This document shows, in pieces, positions 1-5,538 of a stretch of DNA of 5,538 bases (its first letter is position 1; every line of letters starts with the position of its first letter). Below the pieces are notes generated by a model that saw only the letters and a list, made by a program, of their open reading frames with translations, was not told the DNA's origin and searched no databases. Location: positions 1-5,538 of the forward strand of contig CAMDMH010000266.1 in assembly GCA_945901835.1 (NCBI GenBank), read 5' to 3'. The translations under genes and the position numbers were made by a program. Source of the stretch: Devosia equisanguinis. GTDB taxonomy: Bacteria; Pseudomonadota; Alphaproteobacteria; Rhizobiales; Hyphomicrobiaceae.

Positions 1-236
1 CTGCTCATTGCTCCGACGGCAACACCAAACCGCCCATACCAGACAGCCCAAATCCCGATCATCCCAGCATCTTTGCCCAGGCAACAGGCAATCCGCCCAA
101 TTATAGTACCTGCGAAGGATCTTCCGGCGGCTTTGGAAACATGCAAGAATGACAAGTGCAACGAGGCGCGTGGGAGCCCCCTTGAGTGGCGGCGGCGCGC
201 ACATTCGTAGAGCATCCGTCAGGGGAGTTGTCCAAG
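1..236. other. Upstream non-coding region of the ABC importer operon
   Basis: I see no convincing gene here. Base composition is less GC-rich than in the genes downstream, and third codon positions show no G/C bias in any open frame. It should contain the operon promoter, but I find no -35/-10 pair with proper spacing on the + strand. Visible small elements are an imperfect palindrome TTGCC-CA-GGCAA at 73-84, which could be an operator half-site pair, a TATAAT on the minus strand (105-100) without a matching -35, and a short hairpin GAAG-GAT-CTTC at 114-124. No TPP riboswitch signature (CTGAGA plus ACCTGA) is visible, although the downstream binding protein belongs to the NMT1/THI5 superfamily. 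Confidence 0.5.
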
Positions 237-1265
237 ATGAGCCTCAACATCAACCGGCTGGCCGCAGCAGTAGCCGGCGTCGTCGCCGGCCTTGCAGCCA
301 CCGCGGCCGCCGCTCAGGGTACCGACATCAAGTTTACACTGGATTGGAAATTCGAAGGCCCGGCTGCCCCGTTCCTCGTCGCCATCGACAAGGGGTATTT
401 CAAGGCCGAAGGCCTCAACGTCACCATCGACACCGGCAACGGCTCTCGCGATACGATCACGCGGATCGCGTCCGGCACGTATCAGATGGGCTTCGGCGAC
501 CTCAACGCCCTGATCGAGTTTGCCGACGACAAGAAGGATTTCGGCCTCAAGGCCGTCATGATGATCTACGAGCGCCCGCCGTTCGCCGTCATCGGCCGCA
601 AGAGCCTCGGCGTCACCACCGATCCCAAGACTCTGGAAGGCAAGACCCTCGGCGCTCCTCAGGCCGACGGTGCCTTCGGCCAGTGGCCGGTGTTCCAGAA
701 GGTCGCCAAGATCGATATCTCTGGGATCAAGCTGGAGAACGTGGGCTTCCCCGTGCGCGAGCCGATGCTGGCCCAGGGCAAGGTGCAGGCGATCTTCGGC
801 TTCTCGTTCTCGTCGGTATTGAACTTGAAGTCCCAGGGCGTCGCCGCCGATGACATCTCCCTGATCCTGATGGCCGAGAACGGTCTCGACATCTACGGCA
901 ACTCGATCCTGGTCAGTAACGAGTTCGCAGCCAAGAACCCCGCCGCCGTGAAGGGCTTTCTGAAGGCCGTCGTCAAGGGCATGCAGGATACCGCGTCCAA
1001 TCCGGGCGAAGCGGTCGAGTCCGTTCTCAAGCGGAACACGGTCGTCACCAAGGCCGTCGAACTCGAGCGGCTGCAAATGGCGGTGGCGCAGAACTTCGTC
1101 ACCCCGGCCGTCAAGAAGAAGGGCTTCGGCGGCGTCGAGGCCGATAAGCTGACGCGCAATATCCAGGTACAGAAGGAAGCGCGCAATCTGAAGAACCCGC
1201 CGTCATCCGATGCCGTGTTCGATGCATCGTTCCTGCCCCCTGCAGCCGAGCGCATGATCAAGTAG
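237..1265 (+). CDS. ABC transporter substrate-binding protein, NMT1/THI5-like
   Basis: Periplasmic solute-binding component of an ABC importer; it would capture a small organic ligand and deliver it to the permease at 2223-3008. The 342-residue product begins with a Sec signal peptide: basic N-terminus (N-R at 6-7), an Ala/Val/Leu-rich core at 8-22 and a likely cleavage after Ala26 (AAA-QG). There is no lipobox cysteine, so it should be a free periplasmic protein. The mature part has the NMT1/THI5 (SsuA/TauA-like) hallmarks: GPAAPFLVAIDKGYFKAEGL at 41-60, and the G-x-x-D-x-I-T-R and GFGDLNALIEF segments at about 69-95. Length is normal for the family. I chose ATG 237 because AGGGGAG lies at 221-227, nine bases upstream, and because the signal peptide then starts correctly; a GTG at 186 would add 17 residues ahead of it. 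Relatives bind sulfonates, nitrate, thiamine or riboflavin precursors, or aromatics; the ligand here is not predictable. First gene of the operon. Confidence 0.93.
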   Translation: MSLNINRLAAAVAGVVAGLAATAAAAQGTDIKFTLDWKFEGPAAPFLVAIDKGYFKAEGLNVTIDTGNGSRDTITRIASGTYQMGFGDLNALIEFADDKKDFGLKAVMMIYERPPFAVIGRKSLGVTTDPKTLEGKTLGAPQADGAFGQWPVFQKVAKIDISGIKLENVGFPVREPMLAQGKVQAIFGFSFSSVLNLKSQGVAADDISLILMAENGLDIYGNSILVSNEFAAKNPAAVKGFLKAVVKGMQDTASNPGEAVESVLKRNTVVTKAVELERLQMAVAQNFVTPAVKKKGFGGVEADKLTRNIQVQKEARNLKNPPSSDAVFDASFLPPAAERMIK

Positions 1266-1273
1266 CCTCGAGG

Positions 1274-1404
1274 CCGTAGGTCGCAGACTGGGTCAACCAC
1301 GGACGCGCGGCACGCGCGAGCCGGGGGCGACCCAGCATCTCACGGGCCGAGGATGATCGCTGGGTCGCGCTCCGCTCAAGGAGCGCGGCTTGACCCAGCC
1401 TACG
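1274..1404. repeat. Alternating palindromic intergenic repeat inside the ABC operon
   Basis: The heptamer CTGGGTC occurs four times in alternating orientation: forward at 1288-1294, reverse (GACCCAG) at 1329-1335, forward at 1360-1366 and reverse at 1392-1398. This gives two tandem hairpins. The second is very strong: GCTGGGTC plus GCGCTCC (1359-1373) pair with GGAGCGC (1380-1386) and GACCCAGC (1392-1399) around a six-base loop with a five-base bulge. The outer edges read CGTAGG (1275-1280) and CCTACG (1399-1404). An alternative pairing, 1327-1336 with 1359-1368, is a perfect 10-base match. No U-tract follows, so it is not a standard terminator. Its place between a binding-protein gene and its ATPase gene recalls REP elements such as the one after malE, which stabilise the upstream mRNA; that role is inferred. 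Confidence 0.75.
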
Positions 1405-1434
1405 AGAAGCAAGCAACGGGAAGCGTTGAAAAAA

Positions 1435-2226
1435 ATGGCTGGGGGTTTTGTCGAAGTTTCCAACGTCAGCCTGACCTATGGCGGCGCTGGGGGAACGCTC
1501 GCCGTCGATGGTCTCGACATGACGGTCGAGGAAGGCCAGTTCGCGGCGGTCGTCGGACCATCCGGTTGTGGCAAGTCCACCCTGATGAAGCTGGCGACCG
1601 GCCTCGTCCGGCCGACCAAAGGCACGGTCCAGGTTGCCGGCAAGCCGGTCACCGGTCCGGTCTCGATGGCCGGCATGGCGTTCCAGAACCCCTCGATGCT
1701 GCCTTGGCGCACCACGATCAAAAACGTGATGCTGCCGCTCGAAATTGCGCAACCCCACCGCAGTAAGCTCTCGCGTGAACGGGCAGCCTACACCCAGCAG
1801 GCCGAGGATCTGTTGTCGGTCGTGGGCCTAAAGGGCTTCGGCAACAAGTTTCCCTGGCAGCTTTCCGGCGGCATGCAGCAGCGGTCCAACCTGTGCCGCG
1901 CGCTGATCCACGATCCCAAGCTGTTGATGCTCGACGAGCCGTTCGGCGCGCTCGATGCGTTCACGCGCGAGGAACTGTGGCAGGTCATGCGCGACTTGCA
2001 CCAGAAGAAGAAAATGACCGTGATCCTCGTCACCCACGACCTCCGCGAAGCCGTGTTCCTCGCCGACCGCATCTTCGTCATGAGCGCCCGCCCGGGCAAG
2101 ATCGTTGTCCAGCGTGACATCGAGTTCCCGCGCCCCCGCCCCATCGAACTCACCTACAAGCAGGAATTCAACGCGATCGTGCAAGAGCTGCGCAGCCATA
2201 TTGCCGAGGCGAGGGCCGCAGCATGA
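1435..2226 (+). CDS. ABC transporter ATP-binding protein (nitrate/sulfonate/taurine type)
   Basis: Cytoplasmic nucleotide-binding subunit that hydrolyses ATP to drive import through the permease encoded next to it. The 263-residue product has every motif in order: Walker A GPSGCGKST at 41-49, Q-loop Gln84 (AFQNP), signature LSGGMQQR at 143-150, Walker B LLMLDEP at 163-169, D-loop GALD at 171-174 and H-loop His201 (VTHD). The SsuB/TauB/NrtD type is suggested by the short single-domain length and the MLPWRT segment at 88-93. I prefer ATG 1435 (GGGAAG at 1418-1423, spacing 11). The in-frame TTG at 1390 would add 15 residues but lies inside the palindromic repeat. The stop codon overlaps the permease start (ATGA, 2223-2226), which implies translational coupling. 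Nothing is missing, so it should be functional. Confidence 0.95.
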   Translation: MAGGFVEVSNVSLTYGGAGGTLAVDGLDMTVEEGQFAAVVGPSGCGKSTLMKLATGLVRPTKGTVQVAGKPVTGPVSMAGMAFQNPSMLPWRTTIKNVMLPLEIAQPHRSKLSRERAAYTQQAEDLLSVVGLKGFGNKFPWQLSGGMQQRSNLCRALIHDPKLLMLDEPFGALDAFTREELWQVMRDLHQKKKMTVILVTHDLREAVFLADRIFVMSARPGKIVVQRDIEFPRPRPIELTYKQEFNAIVQELRSHIAEARAAA

Positions 2227-3008
2227 GCACTTCATCCACCACCAAGGGCATCAACTGGACGGCAATCGCCCCCTGGCTCTATGCCTTCGTCATGTTCGCG
2301 ATCTGGGAAGGCTCGGTCTGGCTGTTCCAGATCAAGCCGTTCATCCTGCCTGCGCCCAGCAAGATCCTGGAAGCGACGATCCAGTTCTGGCCGGCCATCT
2401 GGCAGAACTCGATCCAGACGATGTGGACCACGCTGCTCGGCTTCGCGATGGCGATCGTCGGCGGCTTGCTGCTCGGCATTCTCGTCGGCTGGTCGCGGAC
2501 GATCTATGCGGGCCTCTATCCGCTGATGGTCGGCTTCAACGCAGTGCCGAAGGTCGCCGTCATCCCCGTCCTCATCATGTGGTTCGGCATCGGCTCGATC
2601 CCCGCCGTGCTTACCGCCTTCCTGATCGCTTTCTTCCCCATCGTCGTCAACGTCTCGACCGGCCTCGCCACCATCGAGCCCGAGCTCGAGGACGTGCTGC
2701 GGGCGCTCGGCGCCAGCAAGATGGACATCATGTTGAAGGTCGGTATCCCCCGCGCGCTGCCATACTTCTTCGGCTCGCTGAAAGTCGCAGTCACGCTTGC
2801 GTTCATCGGCTCCGTGATGTCGGAGACCATCGGCGCCAACTCCGGCCTGGGTCACACGATGCTGGCCGCTCAGTCCCAGTTCAACATGCCGCTGGTCTTC
2901 GCGGTGCTTCTCGCCCTCGCCGTACTCGGCATCGTCATGTACGTGCTGATGGCCTGGCTCGAGATGCGCATGACCGGCTGGGCCCACCGCTCGTCTATGG
3001 GGCAGTAG
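2223..3008 (+). CDS. ABC transporter permease (BPD_transp_1 family)
   Basis: Inner-membrane channel subunit, presumably acting as a homodimer with the ATPase and binding protein encoded upstream. The 261-residue protein has about six hydrophobic segments, at roughly 14-36, 65-90, 101-121, 126-146, 181-201 and 221-247. The cytoplasmic EAA loop that docks on the ATPase is clear at 154-180: E-L-E-D, then A-L-G-A at 161-164, then I-P at 175-176. Its spacing fits the SsuC/TauC/NrtB-type permeases, and the length is normal. ATG 2223 overlaps the ATPase stop by four bases and has GAGGG at 2211-2215, seven bases upstream, so the start is secure. It ends in TAG at 3006-3008, immediately followed by a repeat-like sequence. 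Substrate specificity cannot be inferred from it. Confidence 0.95.
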   Translation: MSTSSTTKGINWTAIAPWLYAFVMFAIWEGSVWLFQIKPFILPAPSKILEATIQFWPAIWQNSIQTMWTTLLGFAMAIVGGLLLGILVGWSRTIYAGLYPLMVGFNAVPKVAVIPVLIMWFGIGSIPAVLTAFLIAFFPIVVNVSTGLATIEPELEDVLRALGASKMDIMLKVGIPRALPYFFGSLKVAVTLAFIGSVMSETIGANSGLGHTMLAAQSQFNMPLVFAVLLALAVLGIVMYVLMAWLEMRMTGWAHRSSMGQ

Positions 3009-3136
3009 CCGTAGGTCGGTTCAAACTGGCGCGCAGCGCCTGGCGCGACCCGACAGACAAGAGCGCGCGCAGCGCTCCTGAGTTGCATTCGATCTAGGCG
3101 TGGGAAAGCTCCCCACCCCACACGGCAATCCTGCCG
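3009..3136. repeat. Palindromic intergenic sequence after the permease gene
   Basis: Starting directly after the permease stop, CCGTAGGTCG (3009-3018) repeats exactly the ten bases at 1274-1283 that open the repeat after the binding-protein gene. Several GC-rich hairpins follow: GAGCGC/GCGCTC (3061-3066 with 3072-3077), GTGGG/CCCAC (3100-3104 with 3112-3116) and CGGCA/TGCCG (3123-3127 with 3132-3136). I take this as a degenerate member of the same dispersed repeat family, plus hairpins that may end or stabilise the operon transcript. There is no U-tract, so intrinsic termination is not shown. Confidence 0.5.
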
Positions 3137-3155
3137 CGCCGTCGGCGCACGTGAC

Positions 3156-3203
3156 TTTCTCCCAAGGCTGCCCATAAATGCGGGCAAACCAACCCGGGAG
3201 AAA
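3156..3203 (+). promoter_or_regulatory. Leader hairpin sequestering the ribosome binding site of the MetE-like gene
   Basis: GGGAGAAA at 3196-3203 is the ribosome binding site of the gene starting at 3212. It is the exact reverse complement of TTTCTCCC at 3156-3163, giving eight consecutive base pairs. Between the arms sits a second, nested stem TGCCC (3169-3173) with GGGCA (3182-3186). Folded this way, the Shine-Dalgarno bases are hidden; freed, they are available to the ribosome. CCCGGG at 3193-3198 could form a competing local pairing. I recognise no known SAM, SAH or cobalamin riboswitch consensus. The pairing is seen directly; a regulatory role is inference. Confidence 0.4.
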
Positions 3204-3211
3204 CGCCTCAC

Positions 3212-4372
3212 ATGCAGCGCTCGACGGATCGCATCCTCACCACTCACACGGGCAGCCTGCCACGCCCGCTCGACCTCCTCCAGATGATCCGCGCGAAAGC
3301 GTCCGGTGTTCCCGTCGATGAAGCAGCACTCGCCAATCGCATCCGCTCCGGCGTCGCCGAGATCGTCGAGAAGCAGACCTCAATCGGCATCGACGTCGTC
3401 AACGACGGCGAATTCTCCAAGGCGAGCTTCGTCACCTATGCCCGCGAACGCCTTGGCGGTCTCACGCCCCGCGAAGGTATTCGCAGAGCTTGGCAGAACA
3501 GCCGCGAGGTCCGCGCCTTTCCCGAGTTCTACGCAGCCACCCTCGGCAACGTGAACCAGCGCCAGATGCAGATGGTCTGCACCGGCCCCATTACCTACAA
3601 GGGCAAGGCGCAACTCGACGCCGATCTCGACAATCTCAAGTCTGCCCTGCGCGGCAAGAAAGTCGCCGGCGCATTTATCCCGTGCATCTCTCCGTCCAAT
3701 ATCGAGGACTGGAACGCCAACGAATTCTACAAGACAGACAACGAGTACGTCGAAGCCATCGGCGAAGCGATGCTCGAAGAATACAAGGCGATCATCGACG
3801 CCGGCTTCATGGTGCAGATCGACGACCCGCGCCTCGTCTCCTACTACATGGTCAACCCCAAGCTCTCTATCAAAGAGGCCCGCAAGTGGGCCGAGCGCCG
3901 CGTCGAGCTTCTCAATCACACGCTGCGCGGTCTGCCCCGCGACAAGATCCGCTACCACACCTGCTACGGCATCAACATGGGCCCGAGGCTCCACGACATG
4001 GAGCTCAAGGACATCGTCGACATCGTCATGAAGATCAACGCTGGCGTGTTCTCGTTCGAAGCCGCGAACCCGCGCCACGAGCATGAATGGAAGGTCTGGA
4101 AGACGACGAAGCTACCCGACGGCGCCATGCTGATGCCGGGCGTCGTCACCCACGCCTCCGTGCTGGTCGAGCATCCCGAACTCGTCGCCGAACGCATCGT
4201 GCGTTTCGCCGGCGTCGTCGGCCGAGAGAACGTCATCGCCGCAACCGACTGCGGCTTCGCCACCTTCGCCGGCTCCGACGAGATCCACCCCTCGATCGTC
4301 TGGGCGAAACTCGAAGCCCTCACCGAAGGCGCCCGTCTCGCCAGCAAGGAATTGTGGGGCAAGAAGTCGTAA
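3212..4372 (+). CDS. Cobalamin-independent methionine synthase II-like methyltransferase (short MetE C-terminal-like protein)
   Basis: Zinc-dependent thiol alkyltransferase of the MetE superfamily (COG0620), with a TIM-barrel fold and a cytoplasmic location. The 386 residues correspond to the catalytic C-terminal half only; full-length MetE has about 750. The N-terminus carries THTGSLPRP at 11-19, matching the MetE GSxPR motif, followed by DVVNDGEFSK at about 62-71. All four zinc ligands expected from MetE are present: His249 and Cys251 (YHTCYG), Glu283 (FSFEAAN) and Cys347 (TDCGF). His314 (VVTH) may match the MetE catalytic histidine. ATG 3212 follows GGGAGAAA at 3196-3203. Such short proteins often do not use methyl-tetrahydrofolate triglutamate; the epoxyalkane:coenzyme M transferases have the same size and fold, so the acceptor and donor here are open. 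It follows the importer in the same direction after 203 bases, so it may have its own promoter. Family assignment is firm; the reaction is not. Confidence 0.92.
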   Translation: MQRSTDRILTTHTGSLPRPLDLLQMIRAKASGVPVDEAALANRIRSGVAEIVEKQTSIGIDVVNDGEFSKASFVTYARERLGGLTPREGIRRAWQNSREVRAFPEFYAATLGNVNQRQMQMVCTGPITYKGKAQLDADLDNLKSALRGKKVAGAFIPCISPSNIEDWNANEFYKTDNEYVEAIGEAMLEEYKAIIDAGFMVQIDDPRLVSYYMVNPKLSIKEARKWAERRVELLNHTLRGLPRDKIRYHTCYGINMGPRLHDMELKDIVDIVMKINAGVFSFEAANPRHEHEWKVWKTTKLPDGAMLMPGVVTHASVLVEHPELVAERIVRFAGVVGRENVIAATDCGFATFAGSDEIHPSIVWAKLEALTEGARLASKELWGKKS

Positions 4373-4420
4373 ACCGGTTTGATCGACAGTTTCCGGTACC
4401 CGGTACTCGCTCTCCGCTCC

Positions 4421-4441
4421 CCTCCCCCCTTTTGGGGGAGG
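4421..4441. terminator. Hairpin between convergent genes, possible bidirectional terminator
   Basis: CCTCCCCC (4421-4428) and GGGGGAGG (4434-4441) form a perfect eight-pair stem around the loop CTTTT. A second GC-rich inverted repeat, GGCCC-GTG-GGGCC at 4443-4455, follows at once. The site lies between the stop at 4372 and the convergent stop at 4478, where a shared terminator is expected. Neither strand shows a U-tract after the stem, so it may instead be one of the C/G-rich dispersed intergenic palindromes common in alphaproteobacteria, or act with Rho. Confidence 0.45.
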
Positions 4442-4477
4442 TGGCCCGTGGGGCCCGTCGGGGAGCCAAGAAATAGG

Positions 4478-5464
4478 CTACTCTGCCGCTCGAGCCGCCG
4501 CCCCGTATTTGCGCTCGGCCATCATCGCCAGGATGTCGTCACTTTTCGGCGCGAACCAGCGCTCCATCCGCATGCGATAGCCCGCCGCGTTCATGCCGAG
4601 CAGCGGCTTGCCCGTGGCCATATCGTCGAGCGCTTGCATATAGAGGCGCCGGATCTTCACGATCTCGATGTCGCACGGCAGCAGGAACTCCCGCGTTCTG
4701 TCGGCGATCGGCCCCATCGACTCCTGCACCGCGCAGTCCTGGATGCCGAGGCCTTGCATTCCCGTGTAAGACTTGCCCGCCCCCTGCGCGGCTCGATCAA
4801 TCATGTAGTCGTTGGACTTGTTGAGCACGGAGATGTCGGTCCCGGGATGGTTCACCGTATGAATCCATTTCCCGCCGCGCACCTTTTCCAAATCCTTCTC
4901 CGTGAGCGGCCCGTCGAACCGGAACTCCGTGCTGTCGAGCATGCTGTGTTCGTCATCGATCGGCATCCACATATGCGCCGCCGGCGCAACCGCCGAGATG
5001 ATCTTGTGTGCCGGCATCAACAGCGCGTTGGTGTTCCAGTAGATCCGGCCGTCGCCCATGTCGCGGCCAGTTGCGGTGTAAAATCCGGCATCGGTCTGCT
5101 GCACCTCGTAGAGCGTCGGCACGATGGTCCGGCTCACGTGCGAGGTCTCGCCCTTGTGCAGAAACGTGAGGTGCGCCGCGTCGAATCCGCCTTCCAGCGC
5201 CTGCAGCCAGTTGCACTCCTGAATGTGCCGCGTAGAAAGCCGATGCGATGTCGGCACCAGCGTCCAATCCAGTTCCGAAAACGCCGGCTTCAACTTCGGC
5301 GGCCCCATGTAAGCCCACACGATTTCCGCGCGCTCGATGCAGGGATAAGCCTTTATCTTGAGCTGCTGCTGAATGTTCTCGAGTTGCGCTTCATACCGTC
5401 GGTTCATAATCTCGACTCGTGTTGCGTGGGTGCGATTCCGCTGATCGCCAGATCGTGATTCCAT
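4478..5464 (-). CDS. Rieske-type aromatic ring-hydroxylating oxygenase alpha subunit, truncated: Rieske domain missing (probable pseudogene)
   Basis: Relatives (phthalate 4,5-dioxygenase family) hydroxylate or O-demethylate aromatics at a mononuclear iron fed by an N-terminal Rieske [2Fe-2S] centre. Read from ATG 5464 the frame has 328 residues; the family usually has about 420-450. Homology starts abruptly at K-I-K-A-Y-P (36-41, base 5359), the last strand of the Rieske domain, then WAYMGPP at 50-56. The catalytic domain is intact: N85-W-L-Q and the iron site Asp95-x2-His98-x4-His103, with QDCAVQESMG at 242-251 probably giving the third ligand (Asp243). Neither C-x-H nor C-x-x-H of the cluster is present. 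The C-x-x-H should lie about 37 residues before KIKAYP, near base 5470, still inside the window, and no frame has it. Residues 1-35 look unrelated. ATG 5464 has GGAG only two bases away; ATG 5407 is another possible start. The frame stays open to the window edge. Without a Rieske centre, normal catalysis is not expected. Confidence 0.85.
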   Translation of the reverse strand: MESRSGDQRNRTHATRVEIMNRRYEAQLENIQQQLKIKAYPCIERAEIVWAYMGPPKLKPAFSELDWTLVPTSHRLSTRHIQECNWLQALEGGFDAAHLTFLHKGETSHVSRTIVPTLYEVQQTDAGFYTATGRDMGDGRIYWNTNALLMPAHKIISAVAPAAHMWMPIDDEHSMLDSTEFRFDGPLTEKDLEKVRGGKWIHTVNHPGTDISVLNKSNDYMIDRAAQGAGKSYTGMQGLGIQDCAVQESMGPIADRTREFLLPCDIEIVKIRRLYMQALDDMATGKPLLGMNAAGYRMRMERWFAPKSDDILAMMAERKYGAAARAAE

Positions 5465-5491
5465 ATCTCCATTGATTCGATGGAGGTCTGG

Positions 5492-5538
5492 ATGACGGTG
5501 CCACTCGAGATCCGGCGGGATCGAACACCCGCGGTGCT
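5492..5538 (+). CDS. Start of a rightward gene cut by the window edge, possibly an IS630-type transposase
   Basis: ATG 5492 is preceded by GGAGG at 5482-5486, five bases away, a better ribosome binding site than any for the truncated oxygenase. Fifteen codons are visible (MTVPLEIRRDRTPAV), running off the window. From memory, the pattern VPL-x-I-R-x-D-x-T-P-A resembles the N-termini of IS630-family transposases, where an LRRLAR-like segment and a helix-turn-helix follow. An in-frame ATG at 5480 would add four residues. A transposase here would explain the loss of the neighbouring Rieske domain, with the element's left end between about 5360 and 5480. Fifteen residues cannot prove the family; this may be an unrelated gene or chance. 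Confidence 0.35.
   Translation, partial: MTVPLEIRRDRTPAV

Noticed and set aside
1..62. Minus-strand start at 62 giving a hydrophobic 20-residue beginning (MIGIWAVWYG...), downstream of a TATAAT at 105-100
   Set aside because: Too short to judge, no Shine-Dalgarno sequence, no -35 box at the right distance and weak G/C bias at third positions.
1..210. + strand frame open from the window edge to a TAG at 208-210, possibly the tail of an upstream gene
   Set aside because: About 70 codons without a stop are not surprising here, third positions show no G/C bias, and the translation has no recognisable features.
1..236. TPP riboswitch upstream of the NMT1/THI5-like gene
   Set aside because: The CTGAGA and ACCTGA signature blocks are not present in the leader.
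219..1076. Long minus-strand open frame (285 codons) opposite the binding-protein gene
   Set aside because: It is antisense to a clear family member with a signal peptide; its translation is rich in Asp/Gly/Arg without a recognisable domain, typical of a mirror frame in GC-rich DNA.
1390..1434. TTG 1390 as the start of the ATPase gene
   Set aside because: It lies within the palindromic repeat and adds 15 residues ahead of the first conserved strand; ATG 1435 fits the family better.
2232..2987. Minus-strand open frame (251 codons) opposite the permease gene
   Set aside because: Extremely Asp/Glu/His/Arg-rich mirror of hydrophobic codons; no domain, no ribosome binding site.
2105..3097. + strand frame (330 codons) overlapping the permease in another phase
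   Set aside because: Arg/His/Pro-rich out-of-phase reading of a certain permease gene.
3380..4084. Minus-strand open frame (234 codons) opposite the MetE-like gene
   Set aside because: Antisense shadow; the + strand frame carries all zinc-ligand motifs.
4379..5458. + strand open frame (359 codons) opposite the oxygenase gene
   Set aside because: Arg/His-rich antisense translation without motifs, whereas the minus strand has the D-x2-H-x4-H iron site.
5512..5538. Minus-strand T-arm-like stretch (GCGGG, TTCGA, CCCGC) suggesting a tRNA
   Set aside because: The loop would have eight bases, the normal 5-pair/7-loop register does not pair, and no acceptor stem or CCA end follows.

Overview
The window looks like a chromosomal segment of a GC-rich alphaproteobacterium. 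A Bradyrhizobium/Rhodopseudomonas-type genome is my best guess, from the strong G/C bias at third codon positions, the style of the proteins and the palindromic intergenic repeats; no marker gene fixes the taxon.

Positions 1-236 hold no gene I can support and should be the leader of the first operon. Positions 237-3008 encode a complete three-part ABC importer on the + strand: a secreted NMT1/THI5-like substrate-binding protein (237-1265), an ATPase (1435-2226) and a permease (2223-3008). ATPase and permease genes overlap by four bases (ATGA). The 169-base gap between binding-protein and ATPase genes is filled by an alternating palindromic repeat, which may set different expression levels inside the operon.

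Positions 3009-3211 separate the operon from a + strand gene (3212-4372) for a short cobalamin-independent methionine synthase (MetE C-terminal-like) protein that keeps all four expected zinc ligands. Its ribosome binding site is perfectly complementary to a segment about 30 bases upstream, so a structured, possibly regulatory 5' leader is plausible.

Positions 4373-4477 form a short convergent gap with a strong hairpin. On the - strand, 5464-4478 encodes the catalytic part of a Rieske-type aromatic ring-hydroxylating oxygenase, but the Rieske [2Fe-2S] domain is absent in every frame. Homology stops abruptly near 5359. Just beyond, at 5492, a + strand reading frame with a good ribosome binding site runs off the window; its first residues recall IS630-type transposases. 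An insertion that cut off the 5' end of the oxygenase gene is therefore a reasonable, unproven, explanation.

Together the genes resemble a small catabolic or scavenging locus: uptake of a small organic molecule, a zinc-dependent methyl (or alkyl) transfer, and a now probably dead ring hydroxylation or demethylation step. The substrate cannot be read from the sequence.
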